From positions 186,001-250,000 of the forward strand of contig RSEE01000063.1 in the NCBI GenBank assembly GCA_003971905.1: a stretch of 64,000 nt of DNA, given 5' to 3'. The notes beneath the pieces were generated by a model. It was not told the origin of the DNA. It saw only the letters and a program-made list of their open reading frames with translations, and did not search any database. The stretch comes from Moniliella sp. 'wahieum' (taxonomy: Eukaryota > Basidiomycota > Moniliellomycetes > Moniliellales > Moniliellaceae). The translations under genes and the position numbers were made by a program. Positions 44,880 through 56,915 of the stretch are shown here, one piece after another (positions within the stretch are counted from its first letter, which is position 1; each line of letters starts with the position of its first letter).

Positions 44880-45606
44880 GGTACAAAATCCCGTCCCTTC
44901 CTTTGGCATTTCCTTTGACCGGTAGACGACCTAGGGGGCCCCTGTTGCCCATGCCAAGCCCTTCCAGTCCATTCTAGCCCCCCTTCCACCCCTCCCGCCC
45001 ATTCCAGTCCATACCTTCCCGTTCGGCTGTATACCGTGTGAAGCTCCCCCCCCCTGCGGACCGTATTCCTTCTGGCCCGAGCGCCCCCTTTGATCTCTGA
45101 TCTGTGTATACATCAAATTTAGTTGCGGCCGTCCTGTCGCTTGGCATGGTGCATTGATTGGCTCCAGGTGTGGCCGGTTACGCAGTACAGTCCCACCTAT
45201 AGACCTAGACCCACTGAGAGTAATGCGCCCATTGTGTTCCTTTCCTTTTTGGGTTCTTGGCACGTTTTGGCATGGGAGACGGGTGCAGAAGAGAAGAAAT
45301 AGGCTCAACTACAGTCATGCATCATGCAGTCCAGTCACAAGCCACTGCAGTAGGGAATGTGCATGGTGCTATTCTATTGTATAGTTCCTCGCTGTTGATG
45401 GCCGTGCAATCGCGTACTTACATGGACATTCTCTCTTGTAGTGTTTTGAGTTGGCTCGCTACCTTCCAACCCAACCACCGTCCAAATAATAGAAGAAGTG
45501 TAGAGCGTGGTGTGGTGAAGAGGAGGCGCTCGCCAAACACCGAGATGACACTCCGCCCTTGGTCGTCCCGCTTCACGCTTCTTCATCAGATCCTCCCAGC
45601 CGGAGA

Positions 45607-45662
45607 AGCGGCCTCGGCGGAGCGGCCTCGGCGGAGCGGCCTCGGCGGAGCGGCCTCGGCGT
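45607..45662. repeat. 14-base GC-rich tandem repeat
   Basis: Four head-to-tail copies of AGCGGCCTCGGCGG (the last differs by one base). The unit is entirely GC-rich, unlike the palindromic AT-containing arrays elsewhere. Confidence 0.9.
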
Positions 45663-45810
45663 AGCGGCCGAGTGGCGGATTGTCGTAGGTTATGCTTGTG
45701 GATGCGAGGAGGGAGGGAAGAGGGCGGTGTGACATGTGGCATGCGACATGTGAACGGGTTAGCGATGAACTTTGCATCCTCCATCTTCCGTCCTATAAAG
45801 CCTAAGAACT

Positions 45811-45960
45811 ATACTGTAACCACAAATCCTTGATACAGAGATTAGGGATGAGACAACGAAACTACGATGGATCTAAACCGAGCCCCGTTCATCCGGCGTG
45901 TGCTGCCTGTTGCTTGGCGCCAAACCCGTTTAAGGAACAAGGGGAATCGCCAGGAAATCA
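45811..45960. repeat. Diverged direct duplication, copy 1
   Basis: Shares ordered blocks with 46,110-46,234: ACTGTAACCA, then ATGAGACAACGAAAC, a GTTCATC/CTTCATC plus GGCG block, TGCTGCCTGTTGCTTGGC-like sequence, TTTAAGGAAC/TCTAAGGAAC and CAGGAAATC. Similar plus-strand frames begin MRQRN in both copies. No function assigned. Confidence 0.7.
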
Positions 45961-46109
45961 GGACCCTCTGATGCCCGTCATCCGTTCCCATACCCGCCGA
46001 GGAAGCGCGTGTGGATACGGATGAACGTGGCAGAGATCCGAGCGAGGAACCATCTTCATTGAGACTCATCAGTACTCAGTGTAATACTCAGTATACTAAT
46101 AGTCAGTAT

Positions 46110-46234
46110 ATACTGTAACCATATCATTGACAGAGCTTAGATATGAGACAACGAAACGCTTTGCCTAACCTGACCTTCATCTGGCGTTTGCTGCTTGTTG
46201 CTTGGCAGCGCCGTCTAAGGAACCAGGAAATCGA
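46110..46234. repeat. Diverged direct duplication, copy 2
   Basis: Second copy of the element at 45,811-45,960, about 25 bases shorter. The spacing between copies is about 300 bases. Confidence 0.7.
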
Positions 46235-46325
46235 TGTAAGGGCTAGTAAGTCTGAAGTACTAATTCGTTCCAGTGCCGTACTATTCTGGATTCTGAGACT
46301 ATAGTAAAGCTTCAAGTGACTATTC

Positions 46326-46345
46326 GTGACTAGTGACTAGTGACT
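46326..46345. repeat. GTGACTA tandem (ACTAGT) array
   Basis: Three copies of a 7-base unit; the same unit recurs at 46,773-46,790. Confidence 0.85.
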
Positions 46346-47317
46346 TGAGAGGCCTGTGAGAGAGAAGGGCACTCGGGTCGCTAGGTCAGTGACGTATACC
46401 CCCGCGCCGCATTTGCCCGCATCTTTCCACTGATTGCATCATATGTATACCAAACGGATACCAAAAAGGCAGTTGGGCTCGGGCACTCGTCGGACCGAGC
46501 CCCGAGATGAAGTGGGGGAAAAGGGAGTGGCACTCGTCGCGCTGACAAGGCAGTGAGGGGGGGGGGATTAACTTAACTAACCGTCGACCGTGACTATCTT
46601 CTCTTTTTACAGGTGTGGCTGAAATGCACAACGGCTACTCGGTACTCCGTCTGAGTACTCAGTATTCCTCACAGAATGCAGTACCCCAAATTCATCTGGG
46701 AGGGAAGGGTTTCTGGTTTGCAGAATAGGATTTGTGTCAGATGTCAGAGCTGCTCCTTTTCCCTGCAACTGAGGACTAGTGACTAGTGACTGTACTGAAT
46801 CCACATGCAATCGATGGGTGCTTGATACTTTGATCGCCCAGACGCCCAAGCATGCTGGGGGGCGGCAGATGAGAGCAGGTACGATGGAGGGCGCTTTGGG
46901 CAGATGCTATCTTTGTAGCACACTACGCCACGGCACAACACCCATACAACGACAAAAGAGAGAGCACACAGATTGTGGGTGCAGAGTGTATTGCTGGGGG
47001 CCACAGCCCCCCCCATCCTACGCTTTTTGTTTCTCTCCTCGGCTCGGCTGGCGGCGATGCAGGGAGTGGGCCGGGGGTAACGAAGAGAACGTGCTAATTA
47101 ATAAGTGCTGCCGAGGTTAAGTGGCGGAGGGCGGAAGAGGCGGAGCGGAAGCGCCGAGGGAGAGCGGAGGTGCGTGCAAGGGCGTCTCTTGGGCAAGCGC
47201 TACCGGCTACCTCAGAGTGGGCTGTGGCACCGCGGCGCACAACACAGGAGTATAGCCATGCCTCGGCCGAGGGCAGGGGGGAGGTGTGTGAGCTGGAAGC
47301 GGGGCGGCGCCATCAAA

Positions 47318-47358
47318 GTTAAACGTTAAACGTTAAACGTTAAACGTGTTAAACGTTA
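47318..47358. repeat. GTTAAAC 7-base tandem repeat (AACGTT palindromes)
   Basis: Five to six copies, one boundary irregular, giving AACGTT or AACG words every seven bases. Confidence 0.9.
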
Positions 47359-48553
47359 CTACAAGCGCTGCTGCGGTGCAGGCGGGGCAGTGGCGCCACT
47401 GCGCCGGCGCCTTGGCTGCGTCGGCGTGCGTTGGGCGTTTGACCAGGGAGGGTAGCGACCAGCGCACCTGCCAGGGCCATGCATGGGCCTGCACCACAGG
47501 ACTGCCAGAACGCATAAGGCTACAAGGCCAACCACGCCTGCCTCGGTCGACCCAGAAGACACGGTGTACATCTCCAGCGCATTACCCGATGCAACAAGCG
47601 GCACAAACCCAGCCAAGACCCGCAAACCGAACCAACCCCCCCCCCACAGAGACAGACCATTACAGGACGCAGCACAGACACAACGACTGGGCTGCCGGCT
47701 GCCTGCAGTGGCGCCCGCGTGCCATGGTTGCTTGTGCCATTCTCCAGGCGAAGGCAGTAATGAAGCACTCTGGGTGTGGCCACTCCGTTGACGCAGGAGG
47801 TGCGCTGCACAAAGGCACCGCTGTTGCCCTTGCATGCGCATGTGCCCCCTGCATTCTATGCACGCCGGCCGCAGAGACACACAGCCATCGCAATAACGCG
47901 ATAATGACATGGGCCAGTTGCACGGTGCAGACCTGCACCCTACCTCTCTTCGTCGCGGCACCCGCCCTGCCCGCACCTGCCGCATCAGGGCATCCGTGCA
48001 TCAGACAGCCTACGCCGCATGCGCTATACGACCTTAGGCCTTATAGGCAGTATGTTGAGCACCACATGGCACCATTGGCCGCGGGGAAGACAACCGCAGT
48101 GGCAATGGCAGAGACAGACTGCCATGCACGCCACGCTATCCCCGGCACCTCCGCACCCATATTATATGCTCATCCATCGCTCGTCTGTGTTCAGTATCAG
48201 TAGTTGTGCATGGCGGTTATGCATGATGGAAATGTCCACGCCCTGTCCTCAGCGCCCTCAGCCTTCGCCCCTACACTCTCCACCCCCACCCCCACATCCG
48301 CTCGGGCGGCTCTCATCAATCATCACTCCTATCACTCATCCCTTCTTCCTCCTCCCTCGCTCGCGTCGCCTCCTTCTCAAAGCACCCCTCACCCCCCGGC
48401 TCTCGCTAGCCTGTTCCCTTCTTCCCTCCACCTCCCTCTTTTCCCTCTCCATCCACATCCAGCATCTGCTTCCTACCCGCACCCGCACTCCCGTCGCTTT
48501 CCATCCTTCTATCCACCCCCCACGCAGTGCACCCCCCTCTCCCTCATCGCACC

Positions 48554-49180
48554 ATGGTTGTCCACTCCCCTCCGCCGCCGCCGCACAGCCATCCCTGCCT
48601 ATCTGTTGCCGAGGACGAAACCTGCAGCACCGACACACTCTCTGTCTCTACGCCCCAGACCGAAGATAATAGGCCGCAACTAAGCCAACTGCCGAACCCT
48701 CCCCGCAAGCCAACGCTAGCCAACGTATTTGGTCTTCCTGCTCGCCCGCGTACACGGCCGGCATGTGCCATTGATGAGTTGCAAGCGCTATTGGATCGTT
48801 TAGAGGGTGTTCATCCTCCCCCTCCTCCCCCATCGCCACCGGCACTGCCCCTGCCCCTGCCTCCCTCTCCTCCAGCACAAGACGGCACGCTAGGAAGGCC
48901 GCTTGTCCTTGCTCCGTCGGTAGGCTCGCCCAGTCCCCTCCCCCCCCCGGACGGAGCAGGACGGCGCGGTTCGGCCGCGTACCGATTGGCACTGTTATGT
49001 GCGGCTGGCCCACCTCTGAGTTCGCCTCCTGCCATTCCGCTTCCTCTGCAGCCCGGGCAAGAAGTGCTGTCGAGCGCATGGGGGTGCGATGAGTCGGACG
49101 GACCGCAAGATAAGACGCGTTCCATTCTCCAATGGCGCCAAGAGGTGTTTTTGAGCCACGGACACGAATGGGAGCGCTGA
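48554..49180 (+). CDS. Proline-rich protein, unknown (208 residues)
   Basis: The start at 48,554 lies in an excellent context (CACCATGG) and gives MVVHSPPPPPHSHP. One uninterrupted frame runs to 49,180, a rarity in this window. A Pro-rich N-terminus is followed by a short conserved-looking segment (KPTLANVFGLPARPRTRP, then IDELQALLDRLEGV, probably an amphipathic helix). A long Pro/Leu/Ser linker leads to an end with SILQWRQEVFLSHGHEWER. No catalytic motif or membrane segment. It may be a short adaptor or regulatory protein; family unknown. Confidence 0.6.
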   Translation: MVVHSPPPPPHSHPCLSVAEDETCSTDTLSVSTPQTEDNRPQLSQLPNPPRKPTLANVFGLPARPRTRPACAIDELQALLDRLEGVHPPPPPPSPPALPLPLPPSPPAQDGTLGRPLVLAPSVGSPSPLPPPDGAGRRGSAAYRLALLCAAGPPLSSPPAIPLPLQPGQEVLSSAWGCDESDGPQDKTRSILQWRQEVFLSHGHEWER

Positions 49181-50501
49181 GTGTCCGGATTTTCCTGGAG
49201 AAAGTGGAGGAGAGGCGGTGTTGGTGTATTTGTATATGACTCTCTTTCCCCTTTCCCTTGATCCTACATGTACATGTACATTTGCATGTACATCTCTCCT
49301 GTGGATATTATGTACGCACGGTTTTCTCGGTTTCGTCAATTGTACCCTCATCGGCATCGCTTTTGTTCCTGTTATCATTTCCATCTCTCGTCTCCATATC
49401 ATCCCCCCGCACCATCTACATCCTCTCCCACATTTCTTATCTCCATCCTCTCCATTATCTCCATCCCGATCGTTGTTCTCTGGCTATACAAAAAGGGAGA
49501 TCCGAATAACCAACACCACCATATATATTTGCTTCGCACAACAGGGATAAGCAGACACAGTGTAACGGATTTCATTCATATGCCTATACTCTCTCTTTTA
49601 CCTTTTCTCGGACGTATAGTTTCGTAGTGTAATACAGAGACCTGTTCCCCCAACCACCCATCCATATATTACTTGCCAATGGCCATTTGGGGGGAGACGA
49701 CCCCTTAGCCTCTTTCTCAGCCCACCGCAGTATTAGGAATGACCAATGACATCCATCCTACCACACCAACGACCGCTATAACGACGACTCCTCGTGCGGG
49801 GGGTGGTGCGATCCCAGTCTGTCGCTGTGCATTGTCGGTACGGCAGCTGGAAAAGGGCGATGGGCAAAACCGTCCTATGTATACATGTCAGTATAATCGA
49901 TGGAAAGGATGGAAAACATGCTGTGCAGTATTTAATCCGTCCGCATCCGGGTTTCCCCTGTGGCTGCAAAAACCAGAACACCAAAACCATAGGGGGGGGG
50001 GGGTTAAGCAGGAGGTGAGGCAGTGCAGGGGAGATGGAGGAGTGGTGCGCGCAAAAGGCATTCCGTGGCACTCGCCCTTGTTGTTGCTGGCTGGCAGGTG
50101 GCGGGACCAGTGGCTAGGGTTAGTCGGGCGGGCGCCGCCCAGCCGACGGGGAGCCGAAAAAGAAGCAGGAAATGGAACGCAGATGGACAAGTGGCAGTGC
50201 TTACGTGATGGTGTGGGGGAGGGCGAGTGGCGCCGTGCGGGGGAGGACAGCGGGGAGGCATGTGGCATGTGACATGTGACATGTGACATGTGATGCTGAG
50301 GGAGACGCGTGGGTTATGAGGTGGAAGGTGATGGGGTGTGATGGCGGGGGGATGTGATGGGTGCGACGAATGCGATGGCTGTGACACCTGGGATGATGCG
50401 ATGGATGCGCTCGTGGGCGTCGGCAGCGCGTCGACGGCTGTGCTCAACACCTCTCCTCCTGCTCCTGCTCTTGTCTGCGCCTCCACCGCCGAGCAGCGCC
50501 C
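49181..50501. other. Intergenic
   Basis: T-rich 3' flank of the preceding gene with stops in all frames, then a CATGTGA array. No gene recognised. Confidence 0.5.
50266..50293. repeat. CATGTGA 7-base tandem repeat
   Basis: Four copies with ACATGT palindromes, about 210 bases upstream of the Sec7-like gene start. Confidence 0.9.
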
Positions 50502-53500
50502 ATGACCCTCCTCGCCCGCCCGCCCGTCCCCGACCCTGACCCTGACCCCGACCCCGACGCCCTCGCCCTCGCCAGCCTGTACCGCGCTGCCTCCACCCGC
50601 GTCCACCCGCCCCTCGCCCCCCCTGGCCCCACCAGACTGCGCCCGAGGACACCGACGAGGCGGAAGTCCAGGACGACGCTGAAGAAATGGCCATCATCAA
50701 GGTCAGGGCGACGACGACGACGAGGATGACGATGACGACGACGACGAGCATGAGCAGGACGAGGACGGAGACGCCGAGCGCGGCGGTCAGTCCCAAGGCC
50801 CTGGGCCCGACATGGCTCTGCAGCTGCAGATGCAGCAGCTGCTCCAGACCCAACAGCAGATCCAGCAGCTGCAAGCCGCCCTCCTCGCCAAGGACTGCCC
50901 GCCCACGTTGTCAACAGCGCCGGTCCCGTCTCTTCTGCCGGCATGCCTGCGCTCCCCCCCCCCTCACTGCGCCCCTCGCGCCCCTCGCGCCGCTCACGCC
51001 CGCGTTGCTCGGCCACTCTCCGCTGCTGCCGCCCGTACTAGGCATGCTGCCCTCCAGCCCCAGCACCATTGGCCTCGGCGTCGGATTGGGCGTGGGGCCT
51101 GCGGGGCTGAGCCTTCCCCACTCCGCCCCCTTGGGCATGCCCACCCTCACTCCCTCTCCCGGCTTAGCGGCGCCCTCGGCGTTTAGCTCCTCCCCCCTCG
51201 CTTCGGCGGGGCTCACGCCTCCCGGGGAGATTGCCAGCCACCTGCTCCCTCCCCCGCTCCCCCTTCCACACGGAGCCCCCTCCCCTCGCTCGAGCAGCTG
51301 CGTGCGCGCATCCTCAATGAGCGGCACCAACAGTCGCTCCGCCGCAGTTGCCTCCACCTCGGCCGCGGCTCATGCCGTCGCGCGAGCGCACGCGTTGGAA
51401 AAGCTGATTGGCGTCGGGGCTGGCATTAGCCAGCGCCGCGCTCTTTCCCCTACCGACCACCTTGAAGCCGGGCGGAACCGGGCGCGGAGAAGAACGCTTC
51501 TGGGCCATGCAGGCACGTTGGACGAGGTCGAGGCTGAAAACGACATGGACGACGACGATCGTCGCTCGGCCCTCAACCCCGTTTGGAGGATGGGTCGGTC
51601 GCCTTGATCGTCACGGGCGACGACGAGACGAGCGAGAACAGTGAGGACGAAGATTTGCGTGGGGATGCGCTGCGGAGCGAAAAACGAGCGTCGCGCATCC
51701 CACTTTCGCAACCGCTTGCCCCGTTCCTGTCGCCACCCAGGGAGACCCTCGACGTCCCCCGTGGCCGACCCTCGTCCATCCGCCCAATCCGACAAGACTC
51801 ACAGATGAGCAACGTATCGGACGCATCCTCCTTTGCCCCGCCCGTTGTTACGTCGGTCTCGCACCATTGGCGGTCTGACTGCCATGGCGGAACAAGAACG
51901 TCGAGCAGAGTTCCTCGAGTCCCTCCTCACCCCTGAAGAGCGAGGCCAACTTCCGCGCCACTCACCTCCATCTTCGTCTTCGCCTTCACCCCCGCCTTCC
52001 CCTTCCCCCGCTGCCGCCGGACCCACACCCCGCTTGGCCGCCCGCGCCCAATTGCTGCGCAAGCTTTCCGCTCGCACTCCTGCAGGGCGTCCACCGCAAC
52101 CGCAACCCCAACCCCAAGGGAACACACACGTCTTCCCTTCCTCTCATGCCGAGTTGTTTAGCCCGCCGGAAGGGCAAGAAGGTACGCCCTCTCGCGATAC
52201 GTCTTTTGGCCTACTTTACTAACTTTGCTCAAGCCCCACCCATACATGTGAACGATTCGGACGAACGCAAAGCGTATCTCTCTCGTCCGCTCTCTCGTCC
52301 GCTCTCGCATGCCCAGGGACAGAGGGCGAGCATGTTGCGTCAACACAGTGGCGACGACTCGGAGTTGAGCGAGATCTCGGACTCGGAGAATGAGGGTATC
52401 GACGATGCATACTTAGCCCGGGTTGATCAGATGGCCGACACGCTCGGTCGGTTCACCGAGGAAAGCACCACGCGCACTCGAGCTACCAACTCGATATCTT
52501 CCAACATGGGCGCACCCCCAGTAGCGGCTGTTCCTCGGCACCACCAAACCCATCGCTCGTTCAACTCGGAGCCAGAGCTGGGGCTAGGCTTCCCCTCCAC
52601 CAACAATGGTAGCTCGGCTTCCTTAGTTCATCCTCCGCTCCCGCTCCCTCTCCCGCTGCACGCTCGATCCACTTCCACTTCGCACATGGCCCCTCCTCCT
52701 CCCGTTGCTCGCAGCACCCCCCACAGTCGCACGCAATCGGCCGCTTCGCCACTTGCTCCCTTTGCGCACCTGCACCCTTCGCCACATACCCCCCCTTCGT
52801 CTGCTGTGCTTTCCCACCCCCTTCCCTTGCTCTCCATACGACCCCTACACGGACGATCTTCACGTCTCCCACCCCTGTTCCGTTGGACATCCCCCCGGAC
52901 CATGGTACCAACAACCTTTCTTCTTCCGCCCACCTCTCTCCTACACCGTTACTGGACGTGTCCATCGCCCCCTCGCCTCCCTTGACCACTCCACCCCTCC
53001 CTCTCTCCCCTCTCACTCCGCCTGCGCGCCCACACCTTGTTCCCGACCCTGCGACGCACCATGCCGAACGGACCCATTTAACGCCCGACCGCTCTCCCTC
53101 ATTATTGGGTCGCTCACCATCCCAATCGGGCCGGTTCAAGCGCTCGCTCTTTGGCTCGCTCCGGCGTAAAAAGGCCCCGGAACCTTTAAGTGTGCCCAGT
53201 GCTGCGGACCGCGCTATGCCTTCCTCCTGGCAAGCGCGCCATACGCCCTCTACCACCCCTTTGTCCTCTACCTTGCCCCCTCCCACCCACTCTGCGCGTC
53301 TGCTTAGCCCCGTCTCGCCTTCACCTGACCTGCCGTTGGACCCGGGCAATTCGCAACCCACAGGGCTCATCGCAGGGGGTGGGACTGAGATCCACCCCCA
53401 CATGGCCCAGCGACTACGAAGCTATGCCCACGCCCTCTCTTCCATCTCCCCTCCCAATGTGCAGGGAATCAGTCCTTCACTTCTCGCCTCTCCTCCACGA

Positions 53501-55507
53501 CACTTACTGCGTGCCGTACCTGTCTTTCAAGTGGTCACGGCCAGTGGGATCAAAGACCGTTTCCTATTCGTTTTTACCGACTTGGTCATTGTGGCCAAAC
53601 CTGTCGCCGCTCCCGAGGGAGGGGGGATGATGCTTGGTATGGCCGATCTCAGTTGGCTGTTCAGTGTCAAGGCGATTTTAGAGCTGCGCACGCTCCGCCT
53701 ATCCATCCCGAAGGACTATGCGTCGGAACCGGTGCGTCCTCACCCGTTGATGAAGTCCCTCGTGGCGCGTTTCCCGCGCGACGCAGAGCGCGCAATCGAG
53801 GATGTGATTGCTCGCTCAGGCATGCCAGCTACGGACGAGACCAAAGCGCAACTGCTATCCCAAACGCCCGACTTGGACAAAAACGTATTGACAGCCTACC
53901 TGTGCCATCCGCGCAATGCCAGGGTGATGGACGCGTACATTGCCTGCCAACGCCTGGTTGGGGTATCGGTTGAGTCGGCATTACGAGCGCTACTGATGGG
54001 ACTACGTTTTCCTGCGCGGTACGCCGATGCAGAGCGGCTATTGCGTGCGTTTGTCACGCGGTGGACCGAAGCGAATGCGGCGCTGATCAAACCGGGCTTT
54101 ACACGCGCGATCGCGGGTGCATTGGTGATGGACATGTTCCGGCTGAACGATGGGCTACATGCGTCCGACCCATTGGCGCTGGTGCCGCGGTACATCTACC
54201 CACCCTCCTATGGTCCACCTTGGGACCGCACCACCAAGCCCGACACGTTTGTTGCCCATGTCCGCGCGCACGACCCGGGACTGATCTTATCGGACCAAAC
54301 CCTGATGCGGATCTACGCCTCGATCCGTGCTGAACCGCTCGCCGTCGCTCTGGCACCGGACGAACCACCCCCGTTGCCCATCTACCTCACTTCGCCCTTA
54401 CCCACCAAGATGATTTACGGCCAAGCCAGTGCGCTCGTGACGGTGACCCTACCTCGTGCCGATCGCGAATTTGCTCTGCGACTGTACGGAGCGGACATTA
54501 CCTTTGACCCGCCCGTCTTGACATTTGGTCAGGCGCGTTCGCGCAGCTTTAGTATGACGTCGCGGGTGCTGGGGCCGAAACAGGTGGTGTTTGTCCGGGC
54601 CGGACGAAGGAGTCGGTACTACGGCGAAACGTTGACGGTGGACGCGCAGCAGGGGGCTATACCACTGCCGCGCAGCGCGACCGTGGTGGTAGAACGCGCG
54701 TTTATGCAACATACGTTCCTTTTGACTAGCCCTTGGGACCACGGTGCTACTCCCAGTCCTACCCCCAGCCCTGGTTTGGCCCCTGGTTCTGGCGCTGTCC
54801 CTGGCTCTGGCTCTGGCTCTGGCTCTGGTTCTGGTCCTGGCCCTAGTTCTGGCTCTGGCCCAAGTTCCAGCACGGCGACCGGACGAAAGTTCTTGTTCAG
54901 CTTGGAGGACGGAGAAAAGCGGTCATTTGTGACCGACGCCTTGGCACAGCGGTTGGATGCACTTCGTCGTACGCCCATCACAACTGTACAAAAGTACCTG
55001 GAGACGGTTGGGGTAGAAGCGCTGCGGGAGGCGTTGATTGATCCTATGGACGAATCCAGTTCTCTCCAACGCAGTGTCAGTGCCAGTGCGCTTGCTCCTG
55101 GACCTGGATCGCGTCGAGTAGGGACGGGAGGAGCAGGAGGAGCAGGAACAGGAGTGACGGCAACGGTATCAGACGTGCCCGTTTCCGCTCCTGCTGTTCC
55201 CCCTCCATCCCTTGGGAGGGGGGGCACGCTTCGTCACGCCTTGGGCGGTTTGACGCGCAAACTAGACCGGGTGGCTAGCTCGGCAGGTACGAGTCATCGA
55301 CCCTCTGTGGCGGGTACGGCGCCGAGCGAGGGACGGGAGGGGCCAAGTGCAAGTACGAGTGCCAATGTGAGTACTGCTGCAAGTGCAAGTGTGCCTCCAA
55401 ATGGCAACACGGTGCCAGGCGCACCGATCACGCTTACGGGCGCAGAGATTGTGGCCATGTGCGAACACAATTCCTTGTTGGCCCCCCTTTGGGCACAACG
55501 GTCGTGA
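50502..55507 (+). CDS. Sec7-like protein with PH-like region, probable pseudo-ArfGEF
   Basis: Probable start MTLLARPPVPDPDPDPD at 50,502. A long disordered N-terminal half follows: Asp/Glu tracts, a Gln-rich helix (LQLQMQQLLQTQQQIQQLQ), Ser/Pro regions, and MAEQERRAEFLESLLTPEE. A 52-base intron (52,182-52,233, GTACGC...CAAG) has a TACTAAC branch site. From 52,883 one clean frame holds a PH-like strand set (VFQVVTASGIKDRFLFVFTD), then a Sec7-like helical region. That region runs SLDK-type TPDLDKNVLTAYLCHP, VESALRALLMGLRFPARYAD, and VMDMFRLNDGLH. Beta-rich sequence and a second PH-like stretch (GRKFLFSLEDGEKRSFV) follow, ending at 55,507. Sec7 proteins activate Arf GTPases, but here the catalytic glutamate loop is not conserved. 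The N-terminal half has several frame breaks and could be a separate gene. Confidence 0.65.
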
Positions 55508-56915
55508 AGCTTGATGCAAGGTGAGCCTCATCAGCTGGTGCAGTCATGAGAGCTGTTGGCCGCTCTCCCTGAGGGTTAGAGCCCGCTGAACCCCGAACGT
55601 CCAACTTCGATCTTTGGATCCTTAATCATTCTGATCAAACAGTTTCTAGGTACAATAACTGCCCTTCCCCCCCTCGTTTAGCATCATGTCTGCCGAGCCC
55701 GTTCTTGAAGCATACAAGACGTAATTGGTGCAACTTCTTATTTTGTTCTGTTCTGTTCTGTTTTGTCTGTTGATTAGGGCCGTTTTGTTCTGTTCTGCTT
55801 TGGTTTTTGGCGTGGCTTGGTTTGGTTTGGTTTGGTTTGGTTTGTGGTTGGGCTGCAGTTCATGTGGTGGTAAAAGTCGTGACAGAAACCGTATCGCATG
55901 GCCATACTGCGGAGTTAAAAGTGGCATGCGGGGCATATTTATCTTTCTTCCTCCTTTTCCGTCTGTCCGTCCTCCTCGGCCGCCCCTCCCCCCCGTTCTC
56001 TCAATCCACTGTGATGGTTTTGTTGAACAAATGCATAGGGCATGTAGGTGGACGAGGGCTATATTGTTCCTGTATACCATAGCAGAAAGAGCCGATACAA
56101 GCTTGAAGCTTGATTGAAGCTATCCTGGCACAGGCATCAACTCTTACGATCCCTCTGATCCTTGTTTTGTCTTCCCTCCGACCGTCGCCATGATACACTG
56201 CAACTCCACGCGATGCTCGTCCATTTTCTCTTCGAGATAGGTTTGCTCTCATCCCTTTTATTGGGTCCGAAAACTGTGTGAGGAGAGGACGATTCTGAAT
56301 CGATGGATTGGGAGTCTCTCAGTTTGTTTCGTATCCTTTTGAGCTACCATCTGCATCGGGACCGGCGACTGCAACGGCCTAGTACATCGGTTGGAGAACC
56401 ACTAGCATACGGGGGGGCAGGAAGCGGATCTGAAATGAATGTTGAACGTTGAACGCTGATCGATGATCGATGATGCTAGTTTTGAAATGTATAGCTGCTA
56501 CTCCAGCGGGTAGGCACAGGCAGGCACAACCGTCTGCACTAGTAAGTGTTACAGAAACGACACAAAAGGTTTTGTCGGCAGCCTGGGGAGGCTGTGCCGC
56601 GTGTTCCGGGTTGCAAAGGAGAGGCATTTCACCCGCAAGACTAGGTTCATAACATCATGTCCGGTACAAGAACAGTGGTATGGACCCTCCGAGACGGCGC
56701 TACAGAGGGGCTAGATCTGAGAAAGGAGGCGACACCCGCCTCTTAGAAGATGCAACCGCTGGAGCAGCCGTCAGCCTCGAGGGGCCCATACACAATGCAA
56801 TATGGGGGCTCGGGAACAACTCGAATATTGTGAACACCCAAAGCAGAGAACAATGTAGTTGTTCTCCACCATCCGCAATCCCTAGCTCCTTGCTTCTTTT
56901 GCCCTCTTCCTCGTC
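55508..56915. other. Intergenic with TTCTG and TTTGG microsatellites
   Basis: 3' flank of the Sec7-like gene; T-rich arrays (TGTTCTGTTC near 55,745-55,770 and GGTTT near 55,816-55,846). ATCGAT words occur at 56,457-56,472. No gene seen. Confidence 0.55.
55816..55846. repeat. GGTTT pentanucleotide microsatellite
   Basis: About five to six copies of a 5-base unit on the plus strand. Confidence 0.85.

Larger units (their letters stand above)
44880..48553. other. Gene-poor gap with repeats
   Basis: No supported gene. A 285-codon plus frame (47,346-48,203) lacks a domain and overlaps open frames on both strands. The gap holds a 14-base tandem repeat, a diverged 120-150 base duplication, ACTAGT and GTTAAAC arrays, and the pyrimidine-rich promoter of the next gene (48,240-48,540). 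Confidence 0.5.

Noticed and set aside
47346-48203. 285-codon plus-strand ORF
   Set aside because: No domain, Ala/Cys/Thr-rich composition, and open frames on the opposite strand over the same DNA.
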